DNA of 62,135 nucleotides from JBHOQX01 sp042408595 (GTDB lineage: Bacteria; Chloroflexota; Chloroflexia; Chloroflexales; Roseiflexaceae), in contig JBHOQX010000030.1 in the NCBI GenBank assembly GCA_042408595.1, forward strand, positions 1 to 62,135, written 5' to 3'. Positions 24,541-33,782 of the stretch are shown here, in pieces. Every line of letters starts with the position of its first letter. Within the stretch, counting starts at the first letter, position 1. Made by a program: the position numbers and the translations under genes. A model generated the notes under the pieces. The model was not told where the DNA came from, searched no databases, and saw nothing but the letters and a program-made list of their open reading frames with translations.

Positions 24541-25176
24541 TCACCGCACAATGCCGAACACCGCCAGCACCACGCCCGCCGCCACCCCGAACCCGGCCAG
24601 CACCTGTGTCGGCGTGTGGTTGCGTGTCCGCACCCGCGCCCAGCCGACCACCAGGGCGCAGACCCAGAGCGTCAGCCCCAGGCTGTATGAGTAGAACAGC
24701 GCCACGGTCGCCAGCGTCGCGACCGAGGTGGCGTGCGCGCTGATCTTCCAGAAGATATTGACGAAGCCGTTGACCGCGCCGATGATCAGCCCGGCCAGCA
24801 GCAGGTCGAAGAACGGACGCGGCATGCCGAACCAGGGTAACACCAGCACGCCGACCAGCAGCGACACCAGGCCGAATAGGTACAGCTCATGCCGCTGCCG
24901 CCGGTCGGAGACATCCCGGTCGCTGTAGGCCCCGCTGCGCTGGCGGAGCAGGAAGAACGCCGAGCCGGGCAGCACCTGCACCAGCACGCAGATGGTCGCC
25001 CACAGCAGACCCTCGCGGTATGTTGCTGAGGCGAACAGGCCGACCAAATAGAAAATCAGAATGTTCAGCAGCAGCGGGTGGAAAACACGCGAAAGCCATT
25101 GCGCCAGGGCGTAGCCGCGGCTGTCGAGCTGTTCGTTGTCGAGCGCCGCGGGCCGCATCTCGGGTTGTCGGGTCAT
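24541..25176 (-). CDS. PAP2-superfamily membrane protein
   Basis: 211 residues with about six membrane helices. The acid-phosphatase-like motif region reads KISAHATS (for PSGH) and RVRTRNHTPTQVLAGFG (for SRxxxxxHxxxD): the His are present but the final Asp is Gln and the first motif is incomplete. This matches the PAP2-like group found in archaea and Chloroflexota, so activity on polyprenyl or lipid diphosphates is possible but unproven. GGAGGAA precedes the ATG. It is the last gene of the polysaccharide block and probably serves lipid-carrier recycling. Confidence 0.75.
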   Translation of the reverse strand: MTRQPEMRPAALDNEQLDSRGYALAQWLSRVFHPLLLNILIFYLVGLFASATYREGLLWATICVLVQVLPGSAFFLLRQRSGAYSDRDVSDRRQRHELYLFGLVSLLVGVLVLPWFGMPRPFFDLLLAGLIIGAVNGFVNIFWKISAHATSVATLATVALFYSYSLGLTLWVCALVVGWARVRTRNHTPTQVLAGFGVAAGVVLAVFGIVR

Positions 25177-25269
25177 GCGTTGCGTTATTCCTCCGGCGGC
25201 GGCTGAACGCGCGTTCAGCGCCGCGCCTGTTTCTCCCACGACGAGCGTGACCGCGCCTGGGGCTACATG

Positions 25270-25289
25270 TGGCGGATGCCTGTCCGCCA
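25270..25289 (-). terminator. Hairpin between GT4 and PAP2 genes
   Basis: TGGCGGA, 6-nt loop, TCCGCCA, about 31 bp after the glycosyltransferase stop. Like the hairpin at 9139, it may be part of a dispersed repeat rather than a terminator. Confidence 0.35.
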
Positions 25290-25319
25290 GGCCGTGCTCC
25301 CGATTCCCCGTCCGCCGGA

Positions 25320-26549
25320 TCAGCCAGTGTAAAGACGGCGATACTGGCCTAGCAGACTGTGGGCGGCCCGCTCCCAGGTGAACTGCCGCGCCCACGCCGG
25401 GCCAGCCTCGCGCAGCTGTGCCCGCAGCGCCTCGTCGGTGCAGATCCGCCGCAGGCCGGCGGTCAGCGCGCCGATATCGGCGGCATCGACCAGCAGCGCC
25501 GCGGCGCCGACCGCCTCGGGGAGGCTGGAGTTGTCCGCCGTGAGTAGCGGCGTGCCGCAGGCCAGCGCCTCCAGCGCCGGCAGGCCGAACCCTTCATAGA
25601 GCGACGGGTAGACGCTCGCCCACGCCAGATTATACAACGCTGGCAGATCGTTGTCATCTACAAAGTCCAGCACCCGCACCCGCTCCCGCAGCCCTAGCCG
25701 GGCGATGGCGGCGAACACCTCGTCGTACAGCCAGCCCTTCTGCCCGGCGATCACCAGGGAAAGCGGCGGCGAGTCGAGCCCGGCAACCGGGCCATCCTCC
25801 CGGAGCGCCCGCGAATCGGCCGGGTGCCGCAGCCCCTCGCCTATCGTCCTGCACCCCTCGTCGAGCGCCGCGAACGCCTCCAGCAGCCGCACCAGGTTCT
25901 TGCGCGGGGAGATCGTGCTGACGAACAGGATGAAGCGCTCCGGCAGGCCCAGCCGCTCGCGCAGCGGGGCGCATGCCTCGGGCGGCAACGGGCGGAACGC
26001 CGGCGACACGCCAGGGTAGACCACGGCCACACGCGCCGGGGCGACGCCGAGCAGCTGCTCCAGGTCGCGGCGGGTCGCCTCCGAATCGGCCAGCAGCAGG
26101 TCGGCCCGGCGCACGGCGCGCGACACGACGCGGCGCAGGTAGGCGGCCAGTGGCGGGGTGAAGAACTGCGGAAAGAGGAGAAACGCTAAGTCGTGGACCG
26201 TGACGATCGCCCGGGAGCGAGTCGGCGGCAGCGCGAAGTCCGGCGCATGGAGCAGATCGACCGGGCCGGTGAACAACTCGGCGCGCAGCGGCAGCCGCAG
26301 CCGGTGCCAGAGCCGCGCCAGGTCGCGCGGGGAGAGGGGGATGGGCGTGGCGCGGACATGCCGATGCTCCGTGCAGAGCCGGCGCAGCGCCGCGACAAAG
26401 GGGCTGCCGCCCGGCAGGCCGCGCGCCGCGTAGAACAATCGGTATTCGACACCACCCTGGGCCGCTGCCGCACCGATCAGTTCGCGGGTATAGCGCCCGA
26501 TCCCGCCGCCCTGCCAGACCGCGGCGGTATAGTCAACGGCAACGCGCAT
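25320..26549 (-). CDS. Family 4 glycosyltransferase
   Basis: 409 residues, two Rossmann domains. GGIGRYTRELI near the N-terminus contacts donor phosphate. The C-terminal GT4 signature is ILFVSTISPRKNLVRLLEAF, then SLVIAGQKGWLYDEV and the catalytic EGFGLPALEALACGTPLL (E-x7-E). It transfers a sugar from a nucleotide donor with retention, most likely onto a lipid-linked polysaccharide. Between AFAAL and SLVIAG there is an extra stretch of about 28 residues (about 228-258) not usual in the family. Start 26549 fits the N-terminal strand MRVAVDYTA. Donor and acceptor unknown. Confidence 0.9.
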   Translation of the reverse strand: MRVAVDYTAAVWQGGGIGRYTRELIGAAAAQGGVEYRLFYAARGLPGGSPFVAALRRLCTEHRHVRATPIPLSPRDLARLWHRLRLPLRAELFTGPVDLLHAPDFALPPTRSRAIVTVHDLAFLLFPQFFTPPLAAYLRRVVSRAVRRADLLLADSEATRRDLEQLLGVAPARVAVVYPGVSPAFRPLPPEACAPLRERLGLPERFILFVSTISPRKNLVRLLEAFAALDEGCRTIGEGLRHPADSRALREDGPVAGLDSPPLSLVIAGQKGWLYDEVFAAIARLGLRERVRVLDFVDDNDLPALYNLAWASVYPSLYEGFGLPALEALACGTPLLTADNSSLPEAVGAAALLVDAADIGALTAGLRRICTDEALRAQLREAGPAWARQFTWERAAHSLLGQYRRLYTG

Positions 26550-26878
26550 CCGTGTGCTTCGGTGTTGGGGAGAGAAGGGCACATGATTCAGGGATCGCCG
26601 TTCGGAGGTCAGCGTTCGAGTTGAGAGTTCGGCATCTTGCACCTACCCCAGCATCGCGCCCCTTCCGCACCCGAGCCGGGTTCAGCGTTCAACGTTCTGC
26701 GTTCTCAGGGTGTCTGAAGCGCTGCTGGCGGTGGGGTCGGGGGCCTCAGGCCCCCGAGGGCATCCTGCGCCGCCCGCGCGGCGGTAGATACGAAACGTGG
26801 CGAGCGCCGCCCGCGACATCTCCCCGCTTCAGGCAGCTCCCACCTTTTGCACGCTGCGCTCCGTTCCCGCTTCTGGCC
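26550..26878. other. Repeat-rich intergenic region
   Basis: 329 bp between two minus-strand genes. At 26675-26705 the word CGTTC recurs (CAGCGTTCAACGTTCTGCG). At 26738-26756 the stem CGGGGGCC, loop TCA, GGCCCCCG forms a hairpin, part of a short sequence resembling 39700-39745. No gene seen. Confidence 0.55.
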
Positions 26879-27979
26879 TCACTTCCGCTTACTCACAAAA
26901 TACAGGATCAGGCCGACGAAGACGATGCTCCAGAAGTTGATCGCCCGGTCTAGGAAGGTGACCGCCAGCGCGAGATTATGGCTCGACTCGCTCTGGGCGT
27001 GGGTTGCCGCCGGCAGAAATAGCACCAGCACGGCAGTGATCGCCCCCTCGACAACGCCCAGGCCGGCAGGTGTGAAGGGGATAGCAGTGAGGAGCGACGA
27101 CGCCAGCGCCACGAAAATGATCACCGGCAGCGAGAGCGACAGCCCCTCGACGCCGAGCGATTCGATCACGAAATAAAGCCGGAACCCTTCCAGGAGCCAG
27201 ACGCAGCCGGTGAGCAGGATGAGCCGCGGCAGAATAGCCGGGCGGAACGAGCGCAGCGCCGCCTGCTCAAACGGCTCGTAGTAGCGCACCAGCGACTGCG
27301 GCAGGATGCGCCGCAGCAGCGGGCTGAACCAGCGCATCCCGGCCAGCCCGGCGACGATGATCACGACCAGCGCCAGCCCGGAGAGAAAGATCACATTTGT
27401 CGCCGGGGGGAGCTGCGTGCCGAAGACGAACCAGCCGGAGACGATCAGAAAGGTGAACAGGCCGAGCATATCCAGCAGTCGCTCGGCGAAGATCGTGCCG
27501 AATGTGGACGAGAACGAGACCTTGCCGTTTTTCTTCAGCAGATAGCCGCGGTAGGCGTCGCCGAGCTTGGCCGGCACGATACAATTGGCGAACCAGGAAA
27601 GGTAGATGTACTCCATCAGCGCGGGGAGCGACGCCCACGTCTGCCGCCCCTCCTGCAGCGGCACGCCGGCGTTGACCAGCAGCGTGCGCCAGCGCACCGC
27701 ACGCAAGGGGAAGGTGAAGTAGAACACTACCAGCCCGGTCAGCAGCAGCAGCTTGTCCGCGCCCGCCATGAACGCCCATGTCTTGGCGAGATCGATATTG
27801 AAGCCGCGGAAGACGAACAGGATGATCGCCGCGGCCAGAACAAGCGAGATCCAGGTGCGCGGGCTGCGAAAGGCCCGGCCGAGCGAGAAGCCGGATCGCT
27901 CGACCTCGCGTTCCTCGGGGGTCTCCGGCGCGGCGATCTCGCCACCGCGCGCCAGGTCGTTCGTGCTGTCGTTGATCAT
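26879..27979 (-). CDS. Lysylphosphatidylglycerol synthase TM-region / UPF0104 flippase-like protein
   Basis: 366 residues, eight or more membrane helices. Family blocks are present: LRAVRWRTLLVNAG, a YLSWFANCIVPAKLGDAYRG segment, FGTIFAERLLDMLGLFTFL and TPAGLGVVEGAIT. These are the hydrophobic domain of the MprF flippase without the aminoacyl-transferase domain. In polysaccharide loci such proteins are thought to move lipid-linked sugars. The N-terminal 45 residues are charged. Start 27979 has CGGAG upstream. Confidence 0.87.
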   Translation of the reverse strand: MINDSTNDLARGGEIAAPETPEEREVERSGFSLGRAFRSPRTWISLVLAAAIILFVFRGFNIDLAKTWAFMAGADKLLLLTGLVVFYFTFPLRAVRWRTLLVNAGVPLQEGRQTWASLPALMEYIYLSWFANCIVPAKLGDAYRGYLLKKNGKVSFSSTFGTIFAERLLDMLGLFTFLIVSGWFVFGTQLPPATNVIFLSGLALVVIIVAGLAGMRWFSPLLRRILPQSLVRYYEPFEQAALRSFRPAILPRLILLTGCVWLLEGFRLYFVIESLGVEGLSLSLPVIIFVALASSLLTAIPFTPAGLGVVEGAITAVLVLFLPAATHAQSESSHNLALAVTFLDRAINFWSIVFVGLILYFVSKRK

Positions 27980-28008
27980 GCTATTCTCCGGTTGGTACGA
28001 TGGTGGCT

Positions 28009-28971
28009 TCATGCCGGGCCGTCCAGCACATCCGCCTGATACCATTCCCAGAAACGCGCCAGCCCGGTCTCGAGCGGGGTGCGCGGCTCGAACCCCAGCA
28101 GCCGTCGCGCCTTGCCGATCTCCGCGAAGGTCGCCGGCGGGTCGGCGGGGGGCAGCGGGCGGCGCTCGATAGTGGCGCGCAGCCCGGTGACCGACTCCAG
28201 CAGCCGGACGAACGCCAGCAGCTCCATCGGCCGCGCGTTGCCCAGGTTGAACACCTCGAACGGCAGGTCGCTGTCGAGCGCGGCCAGCACCCCTGCCACG
28301 ATGTCGTCCACGTAGGTCCAGTCGCGGTAGACGCCGACGCCGCCTTCGAACAGCGTGATCGGCCGCCCGGCGACCATCGCGTCCACGAACAGGTAGGGCG
28401 TCATGTCGGGCCGGCCCCGCGGCCCGTAAACCGTGAAGAAGCGCACTACCCGCGTCGGCGTGCCATACTGATTGTGCAGCGCGTAGGCGAGCGCCTCGGC
28501 GGCCTTTTTGGTTGCCGCGTAGGGCGAGAGCGGCCGGTCGGTCGGCGTCTCTTCGCTCCAGGGCGTCGGCGCGCGCCCGTACACCGACGAGGTGGATGCG
28601 AGCACGAAGCCGCTCGCGCCGTAGCGCCCGGCGAGATCCAGCAGCACGAGCGTGCCGCGCACGTTCACCGCCTCGTAGAGCAACGGGTGCTGCATGCTGG
28701 GGCGCGGGCCGGCCATCGCCGCGATATGCGCGATCCGCTCTGGTCGGTGGCGCTCGAACAGCCGCTCCATCGCGGCGTCGTCGCGGATGTCCGCCTCGAC
28801 CAGGGTGTATCCCTCCCGGCCCAGCGCCGGCGCGATGTTGCGCCGCTTGCGCTGCGGGTCGTAATAGTCGTTGAAGTTGTCAACGCAGATGACCTGGTCG
28901 CCGCGCGCCAGCAGCGCCTCCGCCAGGTGGCTGCCGATGAACCCCGCCCCGCCCGTCACCAGATAACGCAT
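28009..28971 (-). CDS. NAD-dependent epimerase/dehydratase (UDP-glucuronate 4-epimerase-like)
   Basis: 320 residues, extended short-chain dehydrogenase. The Rossmann motif TGGAGFIGSHL is at 7-17, ASTSSVYG and YAATKKAAE provide the Ser and YxxxK of the active site, and RFFTVYGPRGRPDMTPYLF is characteristic of UDP-sugar 4-epimerases acting on glucuronate. It would supply UDP-galacturonate or a related precursor. GGAGGAG lies before the ATG, and its first 16 bases overlap the end of the O-antigen ligase gene, so the two are coupled. Substrate specificity is a best guess. Confidence 0.87.
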   Translation of the reverse strand: MRYLVTGGAGFIGSHLAEALLARGDQVICVDNFNDYYDPQRKRRNIAPALGREGYTLVEADIRDDAAMERLFERHRPERIAHIAAMAGPRPSMQHPLLYEAVNVRGTLVLLDLAGRYGASGFVLASTSSVYGRAPTPWSEETPTDRPLSPYAATKKAAEALAYALHNQYGTPTRVVRFFTVYGPRGRPDMTPYLFVDAMVAGRPITLFEGGVGVYRDWTYVDDIVAGVLAALDSDLPFEVFNLGNARPMELLAFVRLLESVTGLRATIERRPLPPADPPATFAEIGKARRLLGFEPRTPLETGLARFWEWYQADVLDGPA

Positions 28972-30485
28972 GACTCCTCCCGCGCCGGCGCCAGGATCGT
29001 CGCCAGCGCCCAAACGCCGGAAAGCTGGATCCCGAAGTTCAGCACGTGCAGGTTCTCAAACATGTTATGGCCTGCGACCGCGGCGATGACACCGCACACC
29101 CCGACGCCGACCGCCCGCCGCAGCGGCGACGCGCCGGCGCGCGCCAGCCGGAGCGCCTGCCCCGCCGCGCCCGCGATCAGCGCCAGGTACGCAGCCAGGC
29201 CAATGATGCCGGCCTCGGCGGCCATGTGCAGGTAGAAATTATGCGCGTGCCCCTTGGAGATGTACCACGGCGCGGCCGTTACCCCGGCGTAGGCCGCCGT
29301 GTAGCTCCCCGGCCCGACCCCGGTGAGTGGGTGCGCGCTGAACATCCGCCACCCGGCGCGGAGCTGGGCCATCCGCTCGACGCAGGCGAAGGTGTCGGGC
29401 GTCACCGCCACCGCCGCCGGATCGACGAAGGTCATGCAGCGCGCCGTGCTCGCCAGGCGGGCGGCCAGTGGCCCCGGCAGCGCGCCCAGGCCAACGATCG
29501 TGCCGAGGACCACGAGAGCGATGAGCGCGGCCCCCAGCCACCGACGCAGCGAGGCAGCATGGAGGGGGGAAGCTGTGGAGGCCACGCCCTTCCGCGCCCC
29601 ATCCCTATCGTGCTCTTCCTGCACGGCTCCCCGCCCGCTGTCCGCCGCCTTCCGTGCCATCCACCAGGCCGCTCCCATCCCCGCCAGCCCGGCCCCCGCG
29701 CCGACCCAGCCGCCGCGCGAGAACGACGCCGCCAACCCGGCAACGAGCAGCCCCGCGACCAGCCAGAACCCCACGGCCAGCAGCCGCCGGCCGCCGCGCG
29801 CCCGCCGGTGCGTCAGCGCCAGGGCGAGCGCCAGCGCCAGCGGCCAGGCCATGTTCAGGTAGCCGGCGAAGGCGTTCGGCTGCCCGATCGTGCCGTAGGC
29901 CCGCACGAACGGCGACCCCGCCGCGATCCGGAAGCTCGCCGGCCCGTCGCCCGCCCAAAACTGGACGAGCCCGATCGCGGCCTCGGCCGCCGGCGCGAGC
30001 AGCAGGCAGCCGACAAGCGCTGCGACCTGCCAGCGCCGCGAGACGGTATTGACCGCGATCAGCCAGATGGCGAACGACGCCGCCCAGCGCGCCGCCGCCT
30101 TCAGCCCTTCGAACACCGAATACGGCGAGCAGCTCGCCGCGAGCAGCAGCGCCCAGAGCAACATCGCCCAGCGCCAACCCAGCGGCCCGAAGGCCAGCGG
30201 GCGCCCCGGCGGCGCCAGCCGGCTCAGGCCCCAGGAGGCCAGCGCCAGCGCGACGGCGGCCTGCGTAGCGCTCACGCCGCCCGGCAGCGTGGCTGCCTGC
30301 TGCACCGGCACCGACACCACGGACAGGTACACCCCGAGCGCCGGCTGCAGGAACGCCGCAACCGCCAGCGCCAGCCCGGCCGCGGCCAGGAGCGCCCGGA
30401 GCGGCAGCAGCCCCAGCGCCAGCCCGAGCGCCAGCAGCCAGGGGCGATGGACGAAGGGCCAGGAACGAACGCCCGCTTTCGCCAT
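28956..30485 (-). CDS. O-antigen ligase / Wzy-type polymerase family protein
   Basis: 509 residues, about twelve hydrophobic segments. The Wzy_C signature region is the large periplasmic loop containing HPLTGVGPGSY and HAHNFYLHMAAEAGIIGL, with the essential Arg/His environment of ligases. It joins or polymerises lipid-linked glycans outside the membrane. A hydrophilic stretch of about 30 residues (about 277-307, with AADSGRGAVQEEHDRDGARK) between two helices looks inserted. Start at 30485 is chosen to begin before the first helix; the ribosome site is weak. Confidence 0.82.
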   Translation of the reverse strand: MAKAGVRSWPFVHRPWLLALGLALGLLPLRALLAAAGLALAVAAFLQPALGVYLSVVSVPVQQAATLPGGVSATQAAVALALASWGLSRLAPPGRPLAFGPLGWRWAMLLWALLLAASCSPYSVFEGLKAAARWAASFAIWLIAVNTVSRRWQVAALVGCLLLAPAAEAAIGLVQFWAGDGPASFRIAAGSPFVRAYGTIGQPNAFAGYLNMAWPLALALALALTHRRARGGRRLLAVGFWLVAGLLVAGLAASFSRGGWVGAGAGLAGMGAAWWMARKAADSGRGAVQEEHDRDGARKGVASTASPLHAASLRRWLGAALIALVVLGTIVGLGALPGPLAARLASTARCMTFVDPAAVAVTPDTFACVERMAQLRAGWRMFSAHPLTGVGPGSYTAAYAGVTAAPWYISKGHAHNFYLHMAAEAGIIGLAAYLALIAGAAGQALRLARAGASPLRRAVGVGVCGVIAAVAGHNMFENLHVLNFGIQLSGVWALATILAPAREESCVIW

Positions 30486-30613
30486 GCTCAGCCCATCTCG
30501 AAGCAAAGCCCATCTGACGCCGTTACCCACGCCGCCAGCGGTTCGCCGGCACCGGCTCGCCATGAACGGCCACACCGCGCGAGCGGCTGTCGTGGTTGGC
30601 GTTCGTCACTCCA

Positions 30614-31567
30614 TCACTGTAGCTCGCCGCGCCGCCGCAGCTCCTCGCGGAACCACGGGATCGTCCGGCGCAGCCCCTCTTCCAGCGACACGCGCGGCTC
30701 CCAGCCGAGCACCCGCCGCGCCTTGGTGATATCCGGCTGGCGCACCTGCGGGTCGTCCTGTGTCCGCAGGTCCTTATAGATGATGCCGGCCTGGTTCCCG
30801 GTCAGCCGGTTGACCACCTCGGCGAACTCGCGGATGGTGAACTCGCCGGGGTTGCCGATATTCACCGGCTCGACTTCGTCCGAGAGGAGCAGGCGGTAGA
30901 TACCCTCCACCAGGTCGTCCACATACTGGAACGAGCGTGTCTGGCCACCGTCGCCGTAGACCGTCAACGGCTCGCCGCGCAGCGCCTGCTGGATGAAATT
31001 CGGTACGACCCGGCCGTCGCGCAACCGCATTCTCGGGCCGTAGGTGTTAAAGATCCGCACGATCCGTGTCTCGACGCCGTGGTAGGTATGGTAGGCCATC
31101 GTCATCGCCTCGGCGAAGCGCTTGGCCTCGTCGTAGACGCCGCGCGGGCCGATCGGGTTGACGTACCCGTAGTATGTTTCCGGCTGCGGGTGCACCTGTG
31201 GGTCGCCGTAGACCTCCGAGGTCGATGCGAGCAGGAAGCGCGCCCCTTTGGCCTTCGCCAGGCCGAGCGCCTTGTGCGTGCCCAGCGCGCCGACCTTCAG
31301 CGTCTGAATCGGCAGTTCCAGGTAGTCCACCGGCGAGGCCGGCGAGGCGAAATGGAGAATCGCGTCGAGCGGGCCTTCGACGAAGATGTAGTTTGTCACA
31401 TCGTGCTTGATGTAACTGAAGCGCTCATGTCCGGCCAGGTGGGCGATGTTGTCGGTGCTCCCGGTGATCAGGTTGTCCATGGCGATGACCGTATGGCCCT
31501 CCGCCAGGAACCGATCGCAGAGGTGGGAGCCGAGGAAGCCGGCGCCGCCGGTGATCAGGACGCGCAT
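30614..31567 (-). CDS. uxs: UDP-glucuronate decarboxylase (UDP-xylose synthase)
   Basis: Converts UDP-glucuronate to UDP-xylose with bound NAD. 317 residues, extended SDR. The NAD motif TGGAGFLGSHL (7-17), the family-specific DNLITGSTDNIAHL, HFASPASPVDYLELPIQTLK, ASTSEVYGDP and YDEAKRFAEAMTMAYH (YxxxK) match bacterial UXS closely. Its product would feed the neighbouring glycosyltransferases. It probably begins a transcript of polysaccharide genes: the next start is 129 bp downstream. The Arg-containing C-terminal NIGNPGEFTIREFA is also conserved. Confidence 0.9.
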   Translation of the reverse strand: MRVLITGGAGFLGSHLCDRFLAEGHTVIAMDNLITGSTDNIAHLAGHERFSYIKHDVTNYIFVEGPLDAILHFASPASPVDYLELPIQTLKVGALGTHKALGLAKAKGARFLLASTSEVYGDPQVHPQPETYYGYVNPIGPRGVYDEAKRFAEAMTMAYHTYHGVETRIVRIFNTYGPRMRLRDGRVVPNFIQQALRGEPLTVYGDGGQTRSFQYVDDLVEGIYRLLLSDEVEPVNIGNPGEFTIREFAEVVNRLTGNQAGIIYKDLRTQDDPQVRQPDITKARRVLGWEPRVSLEEGLRRTIPWFREELRRRGELQ

Positions 31568-32007
31568 AGGAACGTTGTTCTCCCAGAAAGCAGGACTCGA
31601 GCGGGCGGCGTCGCCACCGCGCATACTGTACCGCACGCCGGTGACGAACCGGTGATGCCCGCCCAGCCGGCCGTGACATCTCGTTCATCCACGACAAAGC
31701 GTGGCAAGACGGGATGTACCCATGTGCCATGGCAGGCATCTGGCCGCCGGCTTCATTCTAACACGCAGCTCTGCACGGAATCGATACGCTTGCGCGGCAA
31801 TTCGGCAATCAGCATGAAACGTGGATGTCGCATGCCCTGCGACGAGGGGGGAGACGGCGATGGTTCTCCACAGGTGCTCTGCTCGGGCATGGGGCAGGCG
31901 CGGATGGAGGCAGAACGGCCGGCCTGCAGCTCCTGGCCCCTGCGTGGGACGCACCCTCGTGCCGGGTCAGGCAGTGTCAGGATGCTACCCGCTCAATCTG
32001 CAATCGC
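31568..32007. other. Intergenic region, no gene seen
   Basis: 440 bp between two minus-strand genes. Apart from the word GCGATTGCAGATTG (minus strand, 32006-31993), which follows the stop codon at 32008 immediately, nothing was recognised. Open frames here lack coding character. Confidence 0.5.
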
Positions 32008-33609
32008 CTAGTACGCCCCGCGGCCCAGCAACACCACCGGAATGGTCTGCAGCATGATGCGGATATCCAGGCCGAGCGACCAGTTCTCCGCATAGTAAAT
32101 ATCGAGCCGCACCATCTCGTCGAACGACGTATCGCTCCGGCCAAGCACCTGCCATAGCCCGGTGAGGCCCGGCGTCACCTCCAGGCGGCGCAGGTGCCAG
32201 TGCTCGTACTGCGCCACCTCGTCCGGCGTCGGCGGGCGTGGCCCGACCAGGCTCATCTCGCCGCGCAGGATGTTCCAGAGCTGCGGCAGCTCGTCCAGGC
32301 TGGTGCGGCGCAGCACGCGCCCGACGCGGGTGACGCGCGGGTCGTTCCGGATTTTGAAGATCGGCCCGTCGGCCTCGTTCAGCGCCGCCAGCTCCGCCTT
32401 GCGCGCCTCGGCGTCCGGCGACATCGTACGGAACTTGTAGGTGGTGAACGGCCGCCCACCCTTGCCGATCCGTTTCTGCCGGAAGATCACCGGGCCGGGC
32501 GAGTCCAGGCGGATGGCCAGCGCCAGCAGCCCCGCCAGTGGCAGCGCCAGCGGCGCGGCCAGCAGCACCAGCCCGACATCCAGCGCGCGCTTGAGCACCA
32601 GGTTCCAGCCGCGGATCGACAGCTCCTTCAGCCCGATCAGCGGGGTGCTGCCCAGGTTGCCAACATCCACCCGGTCGAAGCTGAGTTGGTGCAGGTCCGG
32701 CGCGACGCGGAACTCGACGCCGGCATCGCGGCAGACCTCTACCAACTCCGGCAGGCGGCGGTGCTCCCAGAACGGCAACGCCAGGATCACCAAGTCGATC
32801 GGCTCGCGCGCCAGCAGGCCGGCCAGATCGCTCAGCTCGCCCAGGCGGCGGAAATGCCGGTTGCGCCGCTCGTCCACCGGCGGCGGGCGGTCGTCCAGGT
32901 AGCCGGCCAGCGCATAGCCCAGGAAGGGGTGCGCGACGATCCCTTCCATCACGCTACGGCCCACCCCGCGCCCGCCGACGACCAGCACACGCTCCTGCCC
33001 GATGCCACGCATCCACTGCAGCCGGCGCAGGTTGACCAGCACCGCGCGCCAGCCGCAGAGCAGCAGCACGATCACCGCCCAGGCGAAGGCGAAGATCAGG
33101 CGGGAATAGAACTCGGTGTAGCGGTAGATGAAGACCGCGACGATCAGCACGGCGACGCCGGTGGTGACGCTGCCGAGGATGATCGGCCCGCTGTCGAACA
33201 GACCGGCGGTGCGCGGCAGGCGGTACAGGCCCTTCATCGCGAAGAGCGCCAGCAACAGCCCGGTCAGGAGGAGCGCGTACGGGAGAAAGGCGCTGAGCGG
33301 CTGCTGGAACTCGGTCGGCACGCCGCGAACGAGCGCCTCGAACGGCGGCGGCCAGTCGACGCGATAGCGCAGCCAGTAGGCGATGGTGAAGCCGACCAGG
33401 ATGAGCACGGCATCCAGCGCGGCGGCGGCCAGTGCCCGCGCGATCCGGCGTGGCCGGGCGGGCGGGCGCGCTTGGAACTGGGAGGCGGGCGCAACAAGGG
33501 AGCGGGGGCCGCGCTCTTCTGCGATGGCGGCGGCCGGATCACCGAGGCTCGGCGCGCGGGATGGCGCGGTGCCGGCTCGCGGGGGTTGGGTCGGGCGGCG
33601 TGGCGTCAC
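32008..33609 (-). CDS. Polyprenyl glycosylphosphotransferase (WbaP/EpsE/CpsE type)
   Basis: Initiates repeat-unit synthesis by moving a sugar-1-phosphate onto undecaprenyl phosphate. 533 residues: four N-terminal membrane helices (about 45-160), a CoA-binding-like Rossmann domain (about 175-310), then the bacterial sugar transferase domain from about 320 (LKRALDVGLVLLAAPLALP, RIGKGGRPFTTYKFRTM, a TSLDELPQLWNILRGEMSLV segment, GPRPPTP, TPGLTGLWQVLGRSD). Sugar specificity (glucose or galactose) is not readable. The N-terminal 40 residues are disordered and Pro/Arg-rich. Confidence 0.92.
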   Translation of the reverse strand: MTPRRPTQPPRAGTAPSRAPSLGDPAAAIAEERGPRSLVAPASQFQARPPARPRRIARALAAAALDAVLILVGFTIAYWLRYRVDWPPPFEALVRGVPTEFQQPLSAFLPYALLLTGLLLALFAMKGLYRLPRTAGLFDSGPIILGSVTTGVAVLIVAVFIYRYTEFYSRLIFAFAWAVIVLLLCGWRAVLVNLRRLQWMRGIGQERVLVVGGRGVGRSVMEGIVAHPFLGYALAGYLDDRPPPVDERRNRHFRRLGELSDLAGLLAREPIDLVILALPFWEHRRLPELVEVCRDAGVEFRVAPDLHQLSFDRVDVGNLGSTPLIGLKELSIRGWNLVLKRALDVGLVLLAAPLALPLAGLLALAIRLDSPGPVIFRQKRIGKGGRPFTTYKFRTMSPDAEARKAELAALNEADGPIFKIRNDPRVTRVGRVLRRTSLDELPQLWNILRGEMSLVGPRPPTPDEVAQYEHWHLRRLEVTPGLTGLWQVLGRSDTSFDEMVRLDIYYAENWSLGLDIRIMLQTIPVVLLGRGAY

Positions 33610-33759
33610 TCCTGCTCCTTTGCGCAGATCGCAGACCGGTGGTCGCAGATTTGTCGATCGGCGGCCGTGGCGCCCGCATGCGGTTTCGTCATCGGGCCGC
33701 CGGGATTGTACGCGGAACGCCGTGCGGACGCAAGCAGGCCAGCTATCGGCAGATCACGG

Positions 33760-33780
33760 GCGGCGTCCGCCGGACGCCGC
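33760..33780 (-). terminator. Terminator of the cytochrome oxidase operon
   Basis: GCGGCGTCC, loop GCC, GGACGCCGC: a 9-bp perfect stem 2 bp after the ctaG stop. No long T-run. Confidence 0.6.
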
Positions 33781-33782
33781 GC

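Noticed and set aside
24541..33609. CRISPR or phage island in the repeat-rich polysaccharide region
   Set aside because: The repeats are irregular words without spacers, and all genes are metabolic or transport functions.
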